Counted from the first letter of the stretch, positions 10,314 to 20,186 are shown. The stretch: DNA of 64,000 bases from Streptomyces rubradiris (GCF_016860525.1 NZ_BNEA01000001.1:1629501-1693500); one strand, 5' to 3'. Numbers and translations: made by a program. Notes: generated by a model not told the origin, from the sequence alone.

Positions 10314-11296
10314 CCCGAGGCCCGCTTCCGAGGGGCAGGGGCCGCGGGCCGGGTCCACAAGCGGTACCCCATTCACCCCTCCGGAAGCGTCGCCCCGGCC
10401 CCGCTCCCCCTGGTGGCTTCGGCGCGGGGTCGGTGAGGTGGCCGCCGGCCGGGCGCGAGGACGCCGGAGCCCGGAGAGGGCACACGCGCGCGGAGTGGCG
10501 CACAGCCCGGTCAGCGGGTCGTGGCGGGAGTGGGGAGAGGACACACGCGCAGGGCACACGCGCGCGGGGCGGCGGACGAGGCCCCTACGCAACGCGGCCC
10601 GGCGGGCGGACCCGCGCGCCCCGGCCGCCCGGCGCGTCCGCCACCGGCGGCACGCCCTCGCCTGAACCGCCCTCCCGGAAAGCGGCGGCCTCCTCCACGC
10701 CACCCGGCCGCGCCAGCCGCCACCGCGCGCCGCTCGGCCGCCCGCGACGCGTCCCGCCCGGAGATCTGTCACCGGCCACGGAACCCGCAATTCCGTTCCG
10801 CGCCGAGGCGTGTTCCGTCCGCAAGATCACCGTAACGACGCACGTGACGAAATGCGGAAAAGCCCCCAGGAATGCCGGACTCCCTTTCCTTGCCGTAACC
10901 CTGCGTAATACGCGCGCAATATGGAGGCGGCGCTTCACCCGGGACCGAACCGCGCGGAGCATCTCTCCGAGGCGCCGGAAGTCACTTGTGGCAACAGTTC
11001 ACGGTCATCAGCAAAACAGCCGACACCCCTGAATTGATCATGGCAGGTCCAGCGGGTTCTCGGAATGCGGACGGCGCGAATCAGCCTGAATTCCTCCTTC
11101 CCGCCCTCCGGGTACCGCTGTGCATTACGCCGTGTCATAACAAGAGAGTCACAGCCTCGGTCAGACACTCCTCCACGTTCCCCGCACACGCTTAGAGTCA
11201 CCGCCAGTCACCGCGCCTTCGGTTTGTCAATTCAGCGCGGCGCGCGACTCCGCCGCGTCCATGGGGAAGCGGTTGTGCCTGGGGAAAGGACTGATC
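10314..11296. other. 980-bp region without a convincing gene upstream of livK
   Basis: I see no frame with family character on either strand. Around 10474-10569 there are imperfect repeats of GAGAGGGCACACGCGCGCGG (10474-10493, 10535-10550 shortened, 10551-10569). The base composition falls to lower GC between about 10800 and 11200, as expected for a regulated promoter region; AGTCAC occurs three times there (11150-11210). TTAGAGT near 11194 is a possible -10 for livK. GTAAC motifs occur at 10832 and near 10900, but their partners do not fit the GlnR spacing. The rest holds nothing I can name. Confidence 0.4.
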
Positions 11297-12526
11297 GTGC
11301 GTCAACGTTCGCTTATCGCCCTCACCGCCGCGCTGGCCGCGGGAGCGCTCACCCTCACCGCCTGCGGCTCGCGCGACAGCGGCGACGAGGGCTCCGGCAA
11401 GGACGGCGGCGGCACCGTCGTCATCGGCGTCGACGTCCCCCTGACCGGCGACCTGTCCGCCATGGGCCTCGGCATAAAGAACTCGGCGGACCTGGCCGCC
11501 AAGAACGCCAACAAGCGGAACTTCGTCAAGGGCGTCACCTTCACGACGGAGGCCCTGGACGACCAGGCACAGCCGTCCGCCGGCCAGCAGAACGCCTCCC
11601 GGTTCGTCTCCGAGAAGGAGGTCCTCGGCGTCGTCGGCCCGCTGAACAGCTCGGTCGCCGAGTCGATGCAGAAGGTCCTGGACGACGCCGGACTGGTCCA
11701 GGTCTCCCCGGCGAACACCGGCCCGTCCCTGTCCCAGGGGCCGAACTGGCAGACCAAGAAGGAGCGCCAGTACAAGGCCTACTTCCGTACCGCGACCACG
11801 GACGCGATCCAGGGCCCGTTCGCCGCCCAGTACGTCTTCAACACGGCCAAGAAGAAGAAGGTCTTCGTCATCGACGACAAGAAGACCTACGGCTCCGGCC
11901 TCGCCAGCACCTTCACCCAGGAGTTCAAGAAGCTCGGCGGCCAGGTGGTCGGCACCGAGCACATCAACCCCGACACGAAGGACTTCTCCGCCGTCGCCAC
12001 CAAGGTGAAGAACTCGGGCGCCGAAGTCGTCTACTACGGCGGTGAATACCCGCAGGCCGGCCCGCTCAGCAAGCAGATCAAGGCTTCCGGCGCCAAGATC
12101 CCGCTCGTCGGCGGCGACGGCGTCAAGGACGACACCTACATGAAGCTGGCGGGCGCCGAGAGCACCGGCGACCTCACCACCTCCGTCGGCGCCCCGGTCG
12201 AGGATCTGCCCTCCGCCGAGCAATTCGTCTCCGACTACAAAGCCGCCGGCTACAAGGAGGGCTACTCCGCCTACGGCGGCTACGCCTACGACTCCGCCTG
12301 GGCGATCATCGAAGCCGTGAAGAAGGTCGTCGAGGCCAATGGCGGCGAACTCCCCTCCGACGCCCGCAAGAAGGTCACCGAGGCCATGCAGAGCGTGTCC
12401 TTCGACGGCGTGACCGGCAAGGTCTCCTTCGACCAGTACGGCGACGCCACCAACAAACAGCTGACCGTGTACGCCGTGAAGAACGGTGCCTGGGTTCCCG
12501 TCAAGTCCGGTACGTACACCGGCTGA
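11297..12526 (+). CDS. livK: Branched-chain amino acid ABC transporter substrate-binding lipoprotein
   Basis: The 409-residue protein captures Leu/Ile/Val or related amino acids outside the membrane and delivers them to LivHM. GTG 11297 is the start, six bases after GGGGAAAGGA. The signal peptide RQRSLIALTAALAAGALTLT ends in a lipobox LTAC, so the mature Cys would be lipidated by Lgt (encoded at 55.1-56.1 kb). The periplasmic-binding-protein type 1 fold shows IGVDVPLTGDLSAMGLGIKN, VVGPLNSSVAESMQKVLDDA and VFVIDDKKTYGSGLASTFTQ. It is followed by a strong hairpin and then livHMGF, all in one direction, so it should be the most expressed gene of the operon. Substrate range inside the Leu/Ile/Val family is not fixed by sequence. 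Confidence 0.95.
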   Translation: MRQRSLIALTAALAAGALTLTACGSRDSGDEGSGKDGGGTVVIGVDVPLTGDLSAMGLGIKNSADLAAKNANKRNFVKGVTFTTEALDDQAQPSAGQQNASRFVSEKEVLGVVGPLNSSVAESMQKVLDDAGLVQVSPANTGPSLSQGPNWQTKKERQYKAYFRTATTDAIQGPFAAQYVFNTAKKKKVFVIDDKKTYGSGLASTFTQEFKKLGGQVVGTEHINPDTKDFSAVATKVKNSGAEVVYYGGEYPQAGPLSKQIKASGAKIPLVGGDGVKDDTYMKLAGAESTGDLTTSVGAPVEDLPSAEQFVSDYKAAGYKEGYSAYGGYAYDSAWAIIEAVKKVVEANGGELPSDARKKVTEAMQSVSFDGVTGKVSFDQYGDATNKQLTVYAVKNGAWVPVKSGTYTG

Positions 12527-12551
12527 TCCCCGCGCCTGAACCTCTCGCGAG

Positions 12552-12588
12552 CCGCGCGGGGCGCTGTTTCCACCGGCGCCCCGCGCGG
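12552..12588 (+). terminator. Perfect 13-bp hairpin between livK and livH
   Basis: CCGCGCGGGGCGC (12552-12564) pairs perfectly with 12576-12588 around an 11-nt loop, 25 bp after the livK stop and 52 bp before livH. It has no T-tract. It could be a partial terminator or an RNA end that stabilises livK mRNA, allowing more binding protein than permease. Confidence 0.75.
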
Positions 12589-12640
12589 ACCCGCATCCGG
12601 CCACATCCCTCGCACTTTCCGAACGCTCGGAGGACATGCG

Positions 12641-13570
<930 letters not shown>

Positions 13571-13576
13571 GATTCG

Positions 13577-15400
13577 ATGACCACACAGACCACCGCACCC
13601 GACACCCCCGGCGCCCACGAGGCCGACGCCCCGACCGGCCTGCTGCCCCTGCCGGAGAAGGCCGCCCGCGCCCTCGCCCTCGGCGGCAGCGTTCTCACGG
13701 CCCTGTCCACCTTCCTCGCCTGGACCTGGACCGCCGACTTCCCCGGCGACCTCACCGTCTACGGCTACCCCGGCGGCCTCCAGGTCCTCGTCCTCGTCGG
13801 CGCGCTCCTCGCCAGCCTCGTCGCCCTCGCCTCCTACGGGGTCAGGGGCCTGCGCCGGCTGGTACCCGCCGGAGCGGACCCGGCCCTGCGGCTCGCCACC
13901 CTGGCCGCCTTCGCCACCAGCTGGTACACGGTCCTCGCGATCAGCGCCGACCTCGGCGGACTCGTCAACCTCGAACCCGGTGGCTTCCTCGTCGCCCTGA
14001 CCAGCCTCGCCGCCCTCGCCGGCGCCCTGGCCCTGCCCTTCCGGCGGCCCGAGCCCGACCCTGCCGACCCCGACGACACCGGCTGGGCGAGGACCAGGCA
14101 CCGCCTCGCGCACGCGTGGGCGACCACCAAGGCCCTCTTCGCCGCCGACTCCCCCCGGCCCGTGCCCGCGCTGCCCTCCTACGCCGAGATCCTGATCATC
14201 ATCGGGGTCCTCGCACTCGGCCTGACCGTCTTCACCTATGGCATCGGCACCGAGTACGACGAACAGTTCATCGGCTTCCTGATCACCGCGGGCCTCGGTT
14301 TCGCCGCCCTCAACAAGGCCGGCCTGATCACCCATGCCTCGCAGATCACCGCCCGGCATCAGAACATCACCATCTGCGGCGCCTTCGTCGCGGCCGCGCT
14401 GTTCCCCTTCACCCAGACCGACGACCAGTACGCCACCCTCGGCGTCTACATCCTGATCTTCGCCACCGTCGCCCTCGGCCTGAACATCGTCGTCGGCCTC
14501 GCCGGCCTTCTCGACCTCGGATACGTCGCCTTCCTCGGCGTCGGCGCCTACGCCGCCGCCCTGGTCTCCGGCTCCCCCAGCTCACCGTTCGGCGTCCACT
14601 TCCCGTTCTGGGCCGCCGTACTCGTCGGCGCCGCCGCCTCCCTGATCTTCGGCGTGCTGATCGGCGCCCCGACCCTGCGGCTGCGCGGCGACTACCTCGC
14701 CATCGTCACCCTCGGCTTCGGCGAGATCTTCCGCATCACCGCCAACAACCTCGACGGCACCTCCGGACCCGACATCACCAACGGCTCCAACGGCGTCTCC
14801 TCCATCCCCAACCTCGACCTCGGCTTCGACTTCGGTGCTCAGCACGACCTCGGCGGCTTCACCATCGGCCGATTCGCCAACTACTTCTTCCTGATGCTGA
14901 TCATCACCGCCGTCGTGGTGCTGGTCTTCCGTCGCAGCGGCAACTCCCGCATCGGACGCGCCTGGGTGGCCATCCGCGAGGACGAGACCGCCGCGCTCGC
15001 CATGGGCATCAACGGCTTCCGGGTCAAACTCATCGCCTTCGCCGTCGGCGCCTGCCTCGCCGGACTCGCCGGCACCGTCCAGGCCCATGTCACCTACACC
15101 GTCACCCCCGAGCAGTACCTCTTCGCCGGCCCCATCCCGCCCAACTCCGCCTTCCTGCTCGCCGCGGTCGTCCTCGGCGGCATGGGCACCATCAGCGGCC
15201 CGCTGATCGGCGCCGCCCTGCTCTTCCTCATCCCCAACAAGCTCCAGTTCCTCGGCAACTACCAGCTCTTCGCCTTCGGCGTCGCCCTCATCCTGCTGAT
15301 GCGGTTCCGCCCCGAGGGCCTCATCCCCAACCGGCGCCGCCAACTCGAATTCCACGAGGACGCCGAAGCACCCACCCTCCTGACGAAGGCGGGGGCCTGA
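13577..15400 (+). CDS. livM: Branched-chain amino acid ABC transporter permease LivM with N-terminal extension
   Basis: The 607-residue protein is the second permease subunit. The C-terminal ~330 residues are the standard LivM core (VGLAGLLDLGYVAFLGVGAY; LRLRGDYLAIVTLGFGEIFR; AVVLGGMGTISGPLIGAALL). The first ~270 residues are an extra part with several hydrophobic helices (LGGSVLTALSTFLAWTW; VLVLVGALLASLVALASYG; AEILIIIGVLALGLTVFTYG) separated by acidic loops. Long LivM forms are usual in Streptomyces; the extension has no assigned function. Start ATG 13577 lies 7 bp after livH. Confidence 0.93.
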   Translation: MTTQTTAPDTPGAHEADAPTGLLPLPEKAARALALGGSVLTALSTFLAWTWTADFPGDLTVYGYPGGLQVLVLVGALLASLVALASYGVRGLRRLVPAGADPALRLATLAAFATSWYTVLAISADLGGLVNLEPGGFLVALTSLAALAGALALPFRRPEPDPADPDDTGWARTRHRLAHAWATTKALFAADSPRPVPALPSYAEILIIIGVLALGLTVFTYGIGTEYDEQFIGFLITAGLGFAALNKAGLITHASQITARHQNITICGAFVAAALFPFTQTDDQYATLGVYILIFATVALGLNIVVGLAGLLDLGYVAFLGVGAYAAALVSGSPSSPFGVHFPFWAAVLVGAAASLIFGVLIGAPTLRLRGDYLAIVTLGFGEIFRITANNLDGTSGPDITNGSNGVSSIPNLDLGFDFGAQHDLGGFTIGRFANYFFLMLIITAVVVLVFRRSGNSRIGRAWVAIREDETAALAMGINGFRVKLIAFAVGACLAGLAGTVQAHVTYTVTPEQYLFAGPIPPNSAFLLAAVVLGGMGTISGPLIGAALLFLIPNKLQFLGNYQLFAFGVALILLMRFRPEGLIPNRRRQLEFHEDAEAPTLLTKAGA

Positions 15401-15405
15401 CCACC

Positions 15406-16242
15406 ATGACCACCGACACCACCCGGGGCACCGCCCCCGACACCGCCGTCCCCGGCCCGACCGTCCTCGACGCCCGCGGCGTCACCATGCGCTTCGGCGG
15501 CCTCACCGCCGTACGCGGCGTCGACCTCACCGTGGGCGCCGGCGAGATCGTCGGCCTCATCGGACCCAACGGCGCCGGCAAGACCACCTTCTTCAACTGC
15601 CTGACCGGCCTGTACGTCCCCACCGAGGGCGAGGTCCGCTACCAGGGCACCGTCCTGCCCCCCAAGCCCTTCAAGGTCACCGCGGCCGGCATCGCGCGCA
15701 CCTTCCAGAACATCCGGCTGTTCGCCAACATGACCGTCCTGGAGAACGTGCTCGTCGGCCGGCACACCCGCACCAAGGAGGGCTTCTGGTCCGCCGTACT
15801 GCGCGGCCCCCGCTTCCACCGCGCCGAACGCTTCTCCCGGCAACGGGCCACGGAACTCCTGGAGTTCGTCGGCCTCGCCGCCAAGGCCGAACACCTCGCC
15901 CGCAACCTGCCCTACGGCGAGCAGCGCAAACTCGAGATCGCGCGCGCCCTGGCCAGCGAACCCGGACTGCTGCTGCTCGACGAGCCGACCGCCGGCATGA
16001 ACCCGCAGGAGACCCGCGCCACCGAGGAACTCGTCCTCGCCATCCGGGACATGGGCATCGCCGTCCTCGTCATCGAGCACGACATGCGCTTCATCTTCAA
16101 TCTGTGCGACCGGGTGGCCGTCCTCGTACAGGGCGAGAAACTGATCGAGGGCGACAGCGCCACCGTCCAGGGCGACGAACGGGTGATCGCGGCCTACCTC
16201 GGCGAGCCCTTCGAGAACGCGCCCGGCAAGGAGGACGACTGA
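15406..16242 (+). CDS. livG: Branched-chain amino acid ABC transporter ATP-binding protein LivG
   Basis: The 278-residue cytoplasmic ATPase starts at ATG 15406, six bases after the livM stop. Walker A is GLIGPNGAGKTTFFNCLTG. The signature region is the LivG variant NLPYGEQRKLEIARALA, Walker B is LLLLDEPTAGMNP, and the switch His is in LVIEHDMRFIF. The stop overlaps the livF start (ATGA at 16239-16242 region), a sign of coupled translation for a 1:1 heterodimer with LivF. Confidence 0.96.
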   Translation: MTTDTTRGTAPDTAVPGPTVLDARGVTMRFGGLTAVRGVDLTVGAGEIVGLIGPNGAGKTTFFNCLTGLYVPTEGEVRYQGTVLPPKPFKVTAAGIARTFQNIRLFANMTVLENVLVGRHTRTKEGFWSAVLRGPRFHRAERFSRQRATELLEFVGLAAKAEHLARNLPYGEQRKLEIARALASEPGLLLLDEPTAGMNPQETRATEELVLAIRDMGIAVLVIEHDMRFIFNLCDRVAVLVQGEKLIEGDSATVQGDERVIAAYLGEPFENAPGKEDD

Positions 16243-16958
16243 TGACCGCACTGCTCGAAGTCGAGGACCTCCGCGTCGCCTACGGCAAGATCGAGGCCGT
16301 CAAGGGCATCTCCTTCACCGTCGAGGCCGGAGAGGTGGTCACCCTCATCGGCACCAACGGCGCCGGCAAGACCACCACCCTGCGCACCCTGTCCGGGCTG
16401 CTCAGGCCGGCCGGCGGGCAGATCCGGTTCGACGGCAGATCGCTGAGGAAGATCCCGGCCCACCAGGTGGTCGCCCTCGGCCTCGCCCACTCCCCCGAGG
16501 GCCGGCACATCTTCCCGCGCATGACCATCGAGGACAACCTGCGGCTCGGCGCCTTCCTGCGGAGCGACAAGCCGGGCATCGAGAAGGACATCCAGCGCGC
16601 CTACGACCTCTTCCCCATCCTCGGGGAGCGCCGCAAGCAGGCCGCCGGCACCCTCTCGGGCGGCGAGCAGCAGATGCTCGCGATGGGCAGGGCGCTGATG
16701 TCCCGGCCGAAGCTGCTGATGCTGGACGAGCCGTCCATGGGCCTGTCGCCGATCATGATGCAGAAGATCATGGCGACGATCGCGGAGCTGAAGGCGCAGG
16801 GCACCACGATCCTGCTGGTCGAGCAGAACGCCCAGGCGGCGCTCTCCCTCGCGGACCGGGGTCATGTCATGGAGATCGGCACCATCGTGCTGTCCGGGAC
16901 CGGCCGGGACCTGCTGCACGACGAGTCGGTACGGAAGGCGTACCTGGGCGAGGACTGA
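16242..16958 (+). CDS. livF: Branched-chain amino acid ABC transporter ATP-binding protein LivF
   Basis: The 238-residue partner ATPase starts at ATG 16242, overlapping the livG stop. Walker A TLIGTNGAGKTTTLRTLSG, signature TLSGGEQQMLAMGRALM and Walker B LLMLDEPSMGLSP are complete. The SPEGRHIFPRMT segment is typical of LivF. It is the last gene of the operon; a strong bidirectional hairpin follows 16 bp later. Confidence 0.96.
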   Translation: MTALLEVEDLRVAYGKIEAVKGISFTVEAGEVVTLIGTNGAGKTTTLRTLSGLLRPAGGQIRFDGRSLRKIPAHQVVALGLAHSPEGRHIFPRMTIEDNLRLGAFLRSDKPGIEKDIQRAYDLFPILGERRKQAAGTLSGGEQQMLAMGRALMSRPKLLMLDEPSMGLSPIMMQKIMATIAELKAQGTTILLVEQNAQAALSLADRGHVMEIGTIVLSGTGRDLLHDESVRKAYLGED

Positions 16959-16974
16959 CCCCGCGGGACCGGCA

Positions 16975-17010
16975 CGAGGCCCGCGCCCCTTCCCCGGGGC
17001 GCGGGCCTCG
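16975..17010. terminator. Bidirectional terminator between livF and the ANTAR regulator gene
   Basis: A perfect 15-bp stem (16975-16989 with 16996-17010) with loop TTCCCC sits between the convergent ends of livF (16958) and the leftward regulator gene (17026). Confidence 0.88.
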
Positions 17011-17025
17011 TCGCACCGGTCGTGC

Positions 17026-17685
17026 TCAGCCCTTCTTGGCCGCCTTCTTCTCCTCGTTGTCCGCGATGACCGCCTCGGCGACCTGCTGCATCGACATGCG
17101 GCGGTCCATGGAGGTCTTCTGGATCCAGCGGAAGGCGGCGGGCTCGGTCAGCCCGTACTCGGTCTGCAGGATGGACTTCGCCCGGTCGACCAGCTTGCGG
17201 GTCTCCAGCCGCTGGGTGAGGTCGGCGACCTCCTTCTCCAGCTGCCTCAGCTCGGCGAACCGGGAGACGGCCATCTCGATCGCCGGGACGACGTCGCTCT
17301 TGCTGAAGGGCTTGACCAGGTAGGCCATGGCACCGGCGTCCCGGGCGCGCTCCACCAGGTCGCGCTGGGAGAAGGCGGTGAGCATCAGGACGGGCGCGAT
17401 GGACTCCTCGGCGATCTTCTCGGCCGCGGAGATGCCGTCGAGCTTGGGCATCTTCACGTCCAGGATGACCAGGTCCGGCTTGTGCTCGCGGGCCAGCTCG
17501 ACGGCCTGCTCACCGTCTCCGGCCTCACCGACGACGGTGTACCCCTCCTCCTGGAGCATCTCCTTCAGGTCGAGCCGGATCAGGGCCTCGTCCTCGGCGA
17601 TGACGACACGGGTCGTCAGCGGAGGCACGTGCGACTTGTCGTCGTCGGTCACGTCTACGGGCTGGGGCGACTCGGGGGCGGTCAC
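17026..17685 (-). CDS. pdtaR: ANTAR-domain response regulator (PdtaR-like)
   Basis: The 219-residue protein has a receiver domain (VVIAEDEALIRLDLKEML; phospho-acceptor Asp76 in LVILDVKMP; TAFSQRD; YLVKPF) followed by a helical RNA-binding ANTAR domain (ETRKLVDRAKSILQTEYGL, EPAAFRWIQKTSMDRRMSM). Such proteins bind paired hairpins in nascent RNA and prevent termination when phosphorylated. The closest characterised relative I know is Mycobacterium PdtaR (Rv1626), paired with kinase PdtaS; no kinase gene is in this window. The start is GTG 17685, seven bases after AAGGAG. It lies tail to tail with livF and head to head with the tRNA-Leu gene. Confidence 0.93.
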   Translation of the reverse strand: MTAPESPQPVDVTDDDKSHVPPLTTRVVIAEDEALIRLDLKEMLQEEGYTVVGEAGDGEQAVELAREHKPDLVILDVKMPKLDGISAAEKIAEESIAPVLMLTAFSQRDLVERARDAGAMAYLVKPFSKSDVVPAIEMAVSRFAELRQLEKEVADLTQRLETRKLVDRAKSILQTEYGLTEPAAFRWIQKTSMDRRMSMQQVAEAVIADNEEKKAAKKG

Positions 17686-17779
17686 TGAGGCTCCTTGATA
17701 CGGGGCAGGGGCTCTGCTCCCAGAAGGGTACCTAGCTGCGGGGACAGGCGGTGAACCGGTACACTCCCGGAAGTGCCTC

Positions 17780-17863
17780 GCCGGGTTGGCGGAACAGGCA
17801 GACGCTGATGTCTCAAACACATCTGTCCGAGAGGACGTGCGGGTTCGAGTCCCGCACCCGGCA
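17780..17863 (+). tRNA. tRNA-Leu (anticodon CAA)
   Basis: An 84-nt class II tRNA. The acceptor stem 17780-17786 pairs with 17856-17862, with discriminator A17863. The anticodon stem is GATGT/ACATC with loop CTCAAAC, so the anticodon CAA (17814-17816) reads UUG. The long variable arm GTCC-GAGA-GGAC and the T arm GCGGG-TTCGAGT-CCCGC confirm leucine type. CCA is not encoded. TACACT at 17760-17765 is a plausible -10 element. Confidence 0.97.
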
Positions 17864-17870
17864 CGCTCCG

Positions 17871-17907
17871 AAGTGGAGGATCACGTTCGCGTGATCCTCC
17901 ACTTTTT
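17871..17907 (+). terminator. Intrinsic terminator of tRNA-Leu
   Basis: A perfect 15-bp stem AAGTGGAGGATCACG (17871-17885) with loop TTCG and its complement (17890-17904) runs into five Ts (17903-17907). It begins 7 bp after the tRNA and is one of the few classical terminators in the window. Confidence 0.95.
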
Positions 17908-17945
17908 GTCGCGTGTCGCCACGATCGCTCACGCAGTGTGTCCGC

Positions 17946-18734
17946 ATGAACTTCCATGGCACTGATGTGCGACAGAAGGCTCTGACGCTCCTTCGAGGCG
18001 GCGCGAGGAACGCGGACGTAGCTCGAAAGCTGGGCGTACCCAACGGGACGATCAGCTACTGGAAGCATCTCGACCGGGCCCGGCGCGGGGAATGCCCAGG
18101 GCGACACGACCCGCCCTGCCCGCGGTGCGACGGACGCCCCCTCGACAGCGCGGCCTACAGCTACCTCCTGGGCCTCTATCTCGGTGACGGCCACATCAGC
18201 CGTTACGCGGGGCATCGAACACCCAACCTCATGATCACCTGCTCGGACACGTGGCCTGGCCTCATGGACGCGTGTGAGCGGGCCATGCGCGTCGTGTTCC
18301 CCGGAAACTCGGTCTGCCGCGTCCGGAAAAAGGGCTGCCACAACGTGAAGGTCTACTCGAGGCACCTGCCCTGTGTTTTCCCCCAGCACGGCCCGGGCAA
18401 GAAGCACGAGCGCCCGATCGTCCTGGCCCTCTGGCAGCAAGCCATCGTCGACGCCCACCCCTGGGATTTCATCCGAGGCCTCATCCACTCCGATGGATGC
18501 CGCATCACCAACTGGACGACCCGTGTGGTCGCCGGTGAGCGCAAGCGGTACGAGTATCCGCGCTACTTCTTCACCAACACCTCGGCCGACATCATCCGTC
18601 TCTTCACCGACACTCTCGACAAGCTCGGTATCGAGTGGAAGACGCTCAACCAGAGCCGTGCGGCCGTGACCATCTCCGTCGCCAAGAAGGCCTCCGTATC
18701 CCTCATGGACGCCCACGTGGGCCCCAAGTACTGA
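17946..18734 (+). CDS. HTH-LAGLIDADG protein (free-standing homing endonuclease-like)
   Basis: The 262-residue frame from ATG 17946 (MNFHGTDVRQKALTLLRGG; an in-frame GTG at 17913 would add 11 residues) begins with a helix-turn-helix, NADVARKLGVPNGTISYWK, residues ~22-41. A Cys/His cluster CPGRHDPPCPRC follows at 50-61. Two LAGLIDADG-like motifs come next, YLLGLYLGDG (73-82) and FIRGLIHSDG (175-184), each with the acidic residue at the expected end and about 100 residues apart, as in two-motif monomeric homing endonucleases. It starts 39 bp behind the tRNA-Leu terminator and ends 15 bp before the convergent pyk. I recall near relatives beside tRNA genes in other Streptomyces, usually labelled HTH protein. 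Nuclease activity is inferred. Confidence 0.8.
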   Translation: MNFHGTDVRQKALTLLRGGARNADVARKLGVPNGTISYWKHLDRARRGECPGRHDPPCPRCDGRPLDSAAYSYLLGLYLGDGHISRYAGHRTPNLMITCSDTWPGLMDACERAMRVVFPGNSVCRVRKKGCHNVKVYSRHLPCVFPQHGPGKKHERPIVLALWQQAIVDAHPWDFIRGLIHSDGCRITNWTTRVVAGERKRYEYPRYFFTNTSADIIRLFTDTLDKLGIEWKTLNQSRAAVTISVAKKASVSLMDAHVGPKY

Positions 18735-18749
18735 AGGGGCCCGGGAAGG

Positions 18750-20186
18750 TCACTTCGGTCTGTCGTCCTCGCCGATGTGGTGGACGCGGACCATGTTGGT
18801 GGAGCCGGAGACGCCGGGCGGGGAGCCCGCGGTGATCACCACCATGTCGCCCTTCCGGCAGCGGCCGTACTGCAGGAGCAGCTCGTCGACCTGGTCGACC
18901 ATGGCGTCCGTGGAGTCCACGTGCGGGCCGAGGAAGGTCTCGGTGCCCCAGGTGAGGCTGAGCTGGGAGCGGGTGGCCGGCTCGGGGGTGAAGGCGAGCA
19001 GCGGGATCGGTGAGCGGTAGCGGGAGAGCCGGCGGGCGGTGTCCCCGGACTGGGTGAACGCGACCAGGAACTTCGCGCCGAGGAAGTCGCCCATGTCGGC
19101 GGCGGCCCGGGCGACCGCGCCGCCCTGGGTGCGCGGCTTGTTCCGCTCGGTCAGCGGCGGCAGCCCCTTGGCCAGCATGTCCTCCTCGGCCGCCGCGACG
19201 ATCTTCGCCATGGTGCGCACGGTCTCGATCGGGTACTTGCCGACGCTGGTCTCGCCGGAGAGCATCACCGCGTCCGTGCCGTCCAGGACCGCGTTGGCGA
19301 CGTCGGAGGCCTCGGCGCGCGTGGGCCGGGAGTTCTCGATCATGGAGTCCAGCATCTGGGTGGCGACGATCACCGGCTTGGCGTTGCGCCGGGCGAGCGT
19401 GATGGCGCGCTTCTGGACGATCGGCACCTGCTCCAGCGGCATCTCCACACCCAGGTCGCCGCGCGCGACCATGAGTCCGTCGAAGGCGGCCACGATGCCG
19501 TCGAGGTTCCGTACCGCCTGGGGCTTCTCGATCTTGGCGATGACCGGGAGGCGGCGGCCTTCCTCGGCCATGATCCGGTGCACGTCCACGGCGTCGTCGC
19601 CGCTGCGGACGAAGGAGAGGGCGACCAGGTCGAAGCCGGTGCGCAGCGCCCAGCGCAGGTCGTCCTCGTCCTTCTTGGACAGGGCGGGGACGGAGACGGC
19701 CACGCCGGGGAGGTTCAGTCCCTTGTGGTCGGAGACGACACCGCCTTCGATCACCCGGGTGTGCACGCGGGGGCCGTCGACCTCGGTGACCTCCAGGCAG
19801 ACCTTGCCGTCGTCGACGAGGACGCGCTCGCCGGGGGTGACGTCGGCGGCGAGGCCGGCGTAGGTGGTGCCGCACCGGTGGCGGTCGCCCTCGACGCCGT
19901 CCTCCACGGTGATGGTGAAGGTGTCGCCGCGTTCAAGGAGTACCGGTCCCTCGGCGAAGCGGCCGAGCCGGATCTTCGGGCCTTGAAGGTCGGCGAGGAT
20001 GCCGACGCTGCGGCCGGTCTCGTCGGCCGCTTTGCGCACTCGCCGGTAGCGCTCCTCGTGCTCGGCGTGCGTGCCGTGGCTGAGGTTGAACCGGGCGATG
20101 TCCATTCCGGCCTCGACCAGTGCCTTGATCCGGTCGTACGAGTCGGTGGCGGGCCCCAGTGTGCAGACGATTTTTGCTCGGCGCAT
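18750..20186 (-). CDS. pyk: Pyruvate kinase
   Basis: This 478-residue glycolytic enzyme transfers phosphate from PEP to ADP. It starts at ATG 20186 with MRRAKIVCTLGPATDSYDRI. Substrate and metal sites show MDIARFNLSHGTHAEHEERY, GPKIRLGRF, VIAKIEKPQAVRNLDGIV, DGLMVARGDLGVEMPLEQVP and IVATQMLDSMIENSRPTRAE, followed by the C-terminal regulatory domain. Length is standard. A 7-bp GGGCCCC/GGGGCCC hairpin (18719-18725 with 18736-18742) spans the convergent gap to the LAGLIDADG gene. It is monocistronic. Confidence 0.97.
   Translation of the reverse strand: MRRAKIVCTLGPATDSYDRIKALVEAGMDIARFNLSHGTHAEHEERYRRVRKAADETGRSVGILADLQGPKIRLGRFAEGPVLLERGDTFTITVEDGVEGDRHRCGTTYAGLAADVTPGERVLVDDGKVCLEVTEVDGPRVHTRVIEGGVVSDHKGLNLPGVAVSVPALSKKDEDDLRWALRTGFDLVALSFVRSGDDAVDVHRIMAEEGRRLPVIAKIEKPQAVRNLDGIVAAFDGLMVARGDLGVEMPLEQVPIVQKRAITLARRNAKPVIVATQMLDSMIENSRPTRAEASDVANAVLDGTDAVMLSGETSVGKYPIETVRTMAKIVAAAEEDMLAKGLPPLTERNKPRTQGGAVARAAADMGDFLGAKFLVAFTQSGDTARRLSRYRSPIPLLAFTPEPATRSQLSLTWGTETFLGPHVDSTDAMVDQVDELLLQYGRCRKGDMVVITAGSPPGVSGSTNMVRVHHIGEDDRPK

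Noticed and set aside
10832..10848. GlnR box upstream of livK
   Set aside because: GTAAC and GTGAC are 7 bp apart instead of 6, and the second half lacks GaAA; other GTAAC copies have no partner.
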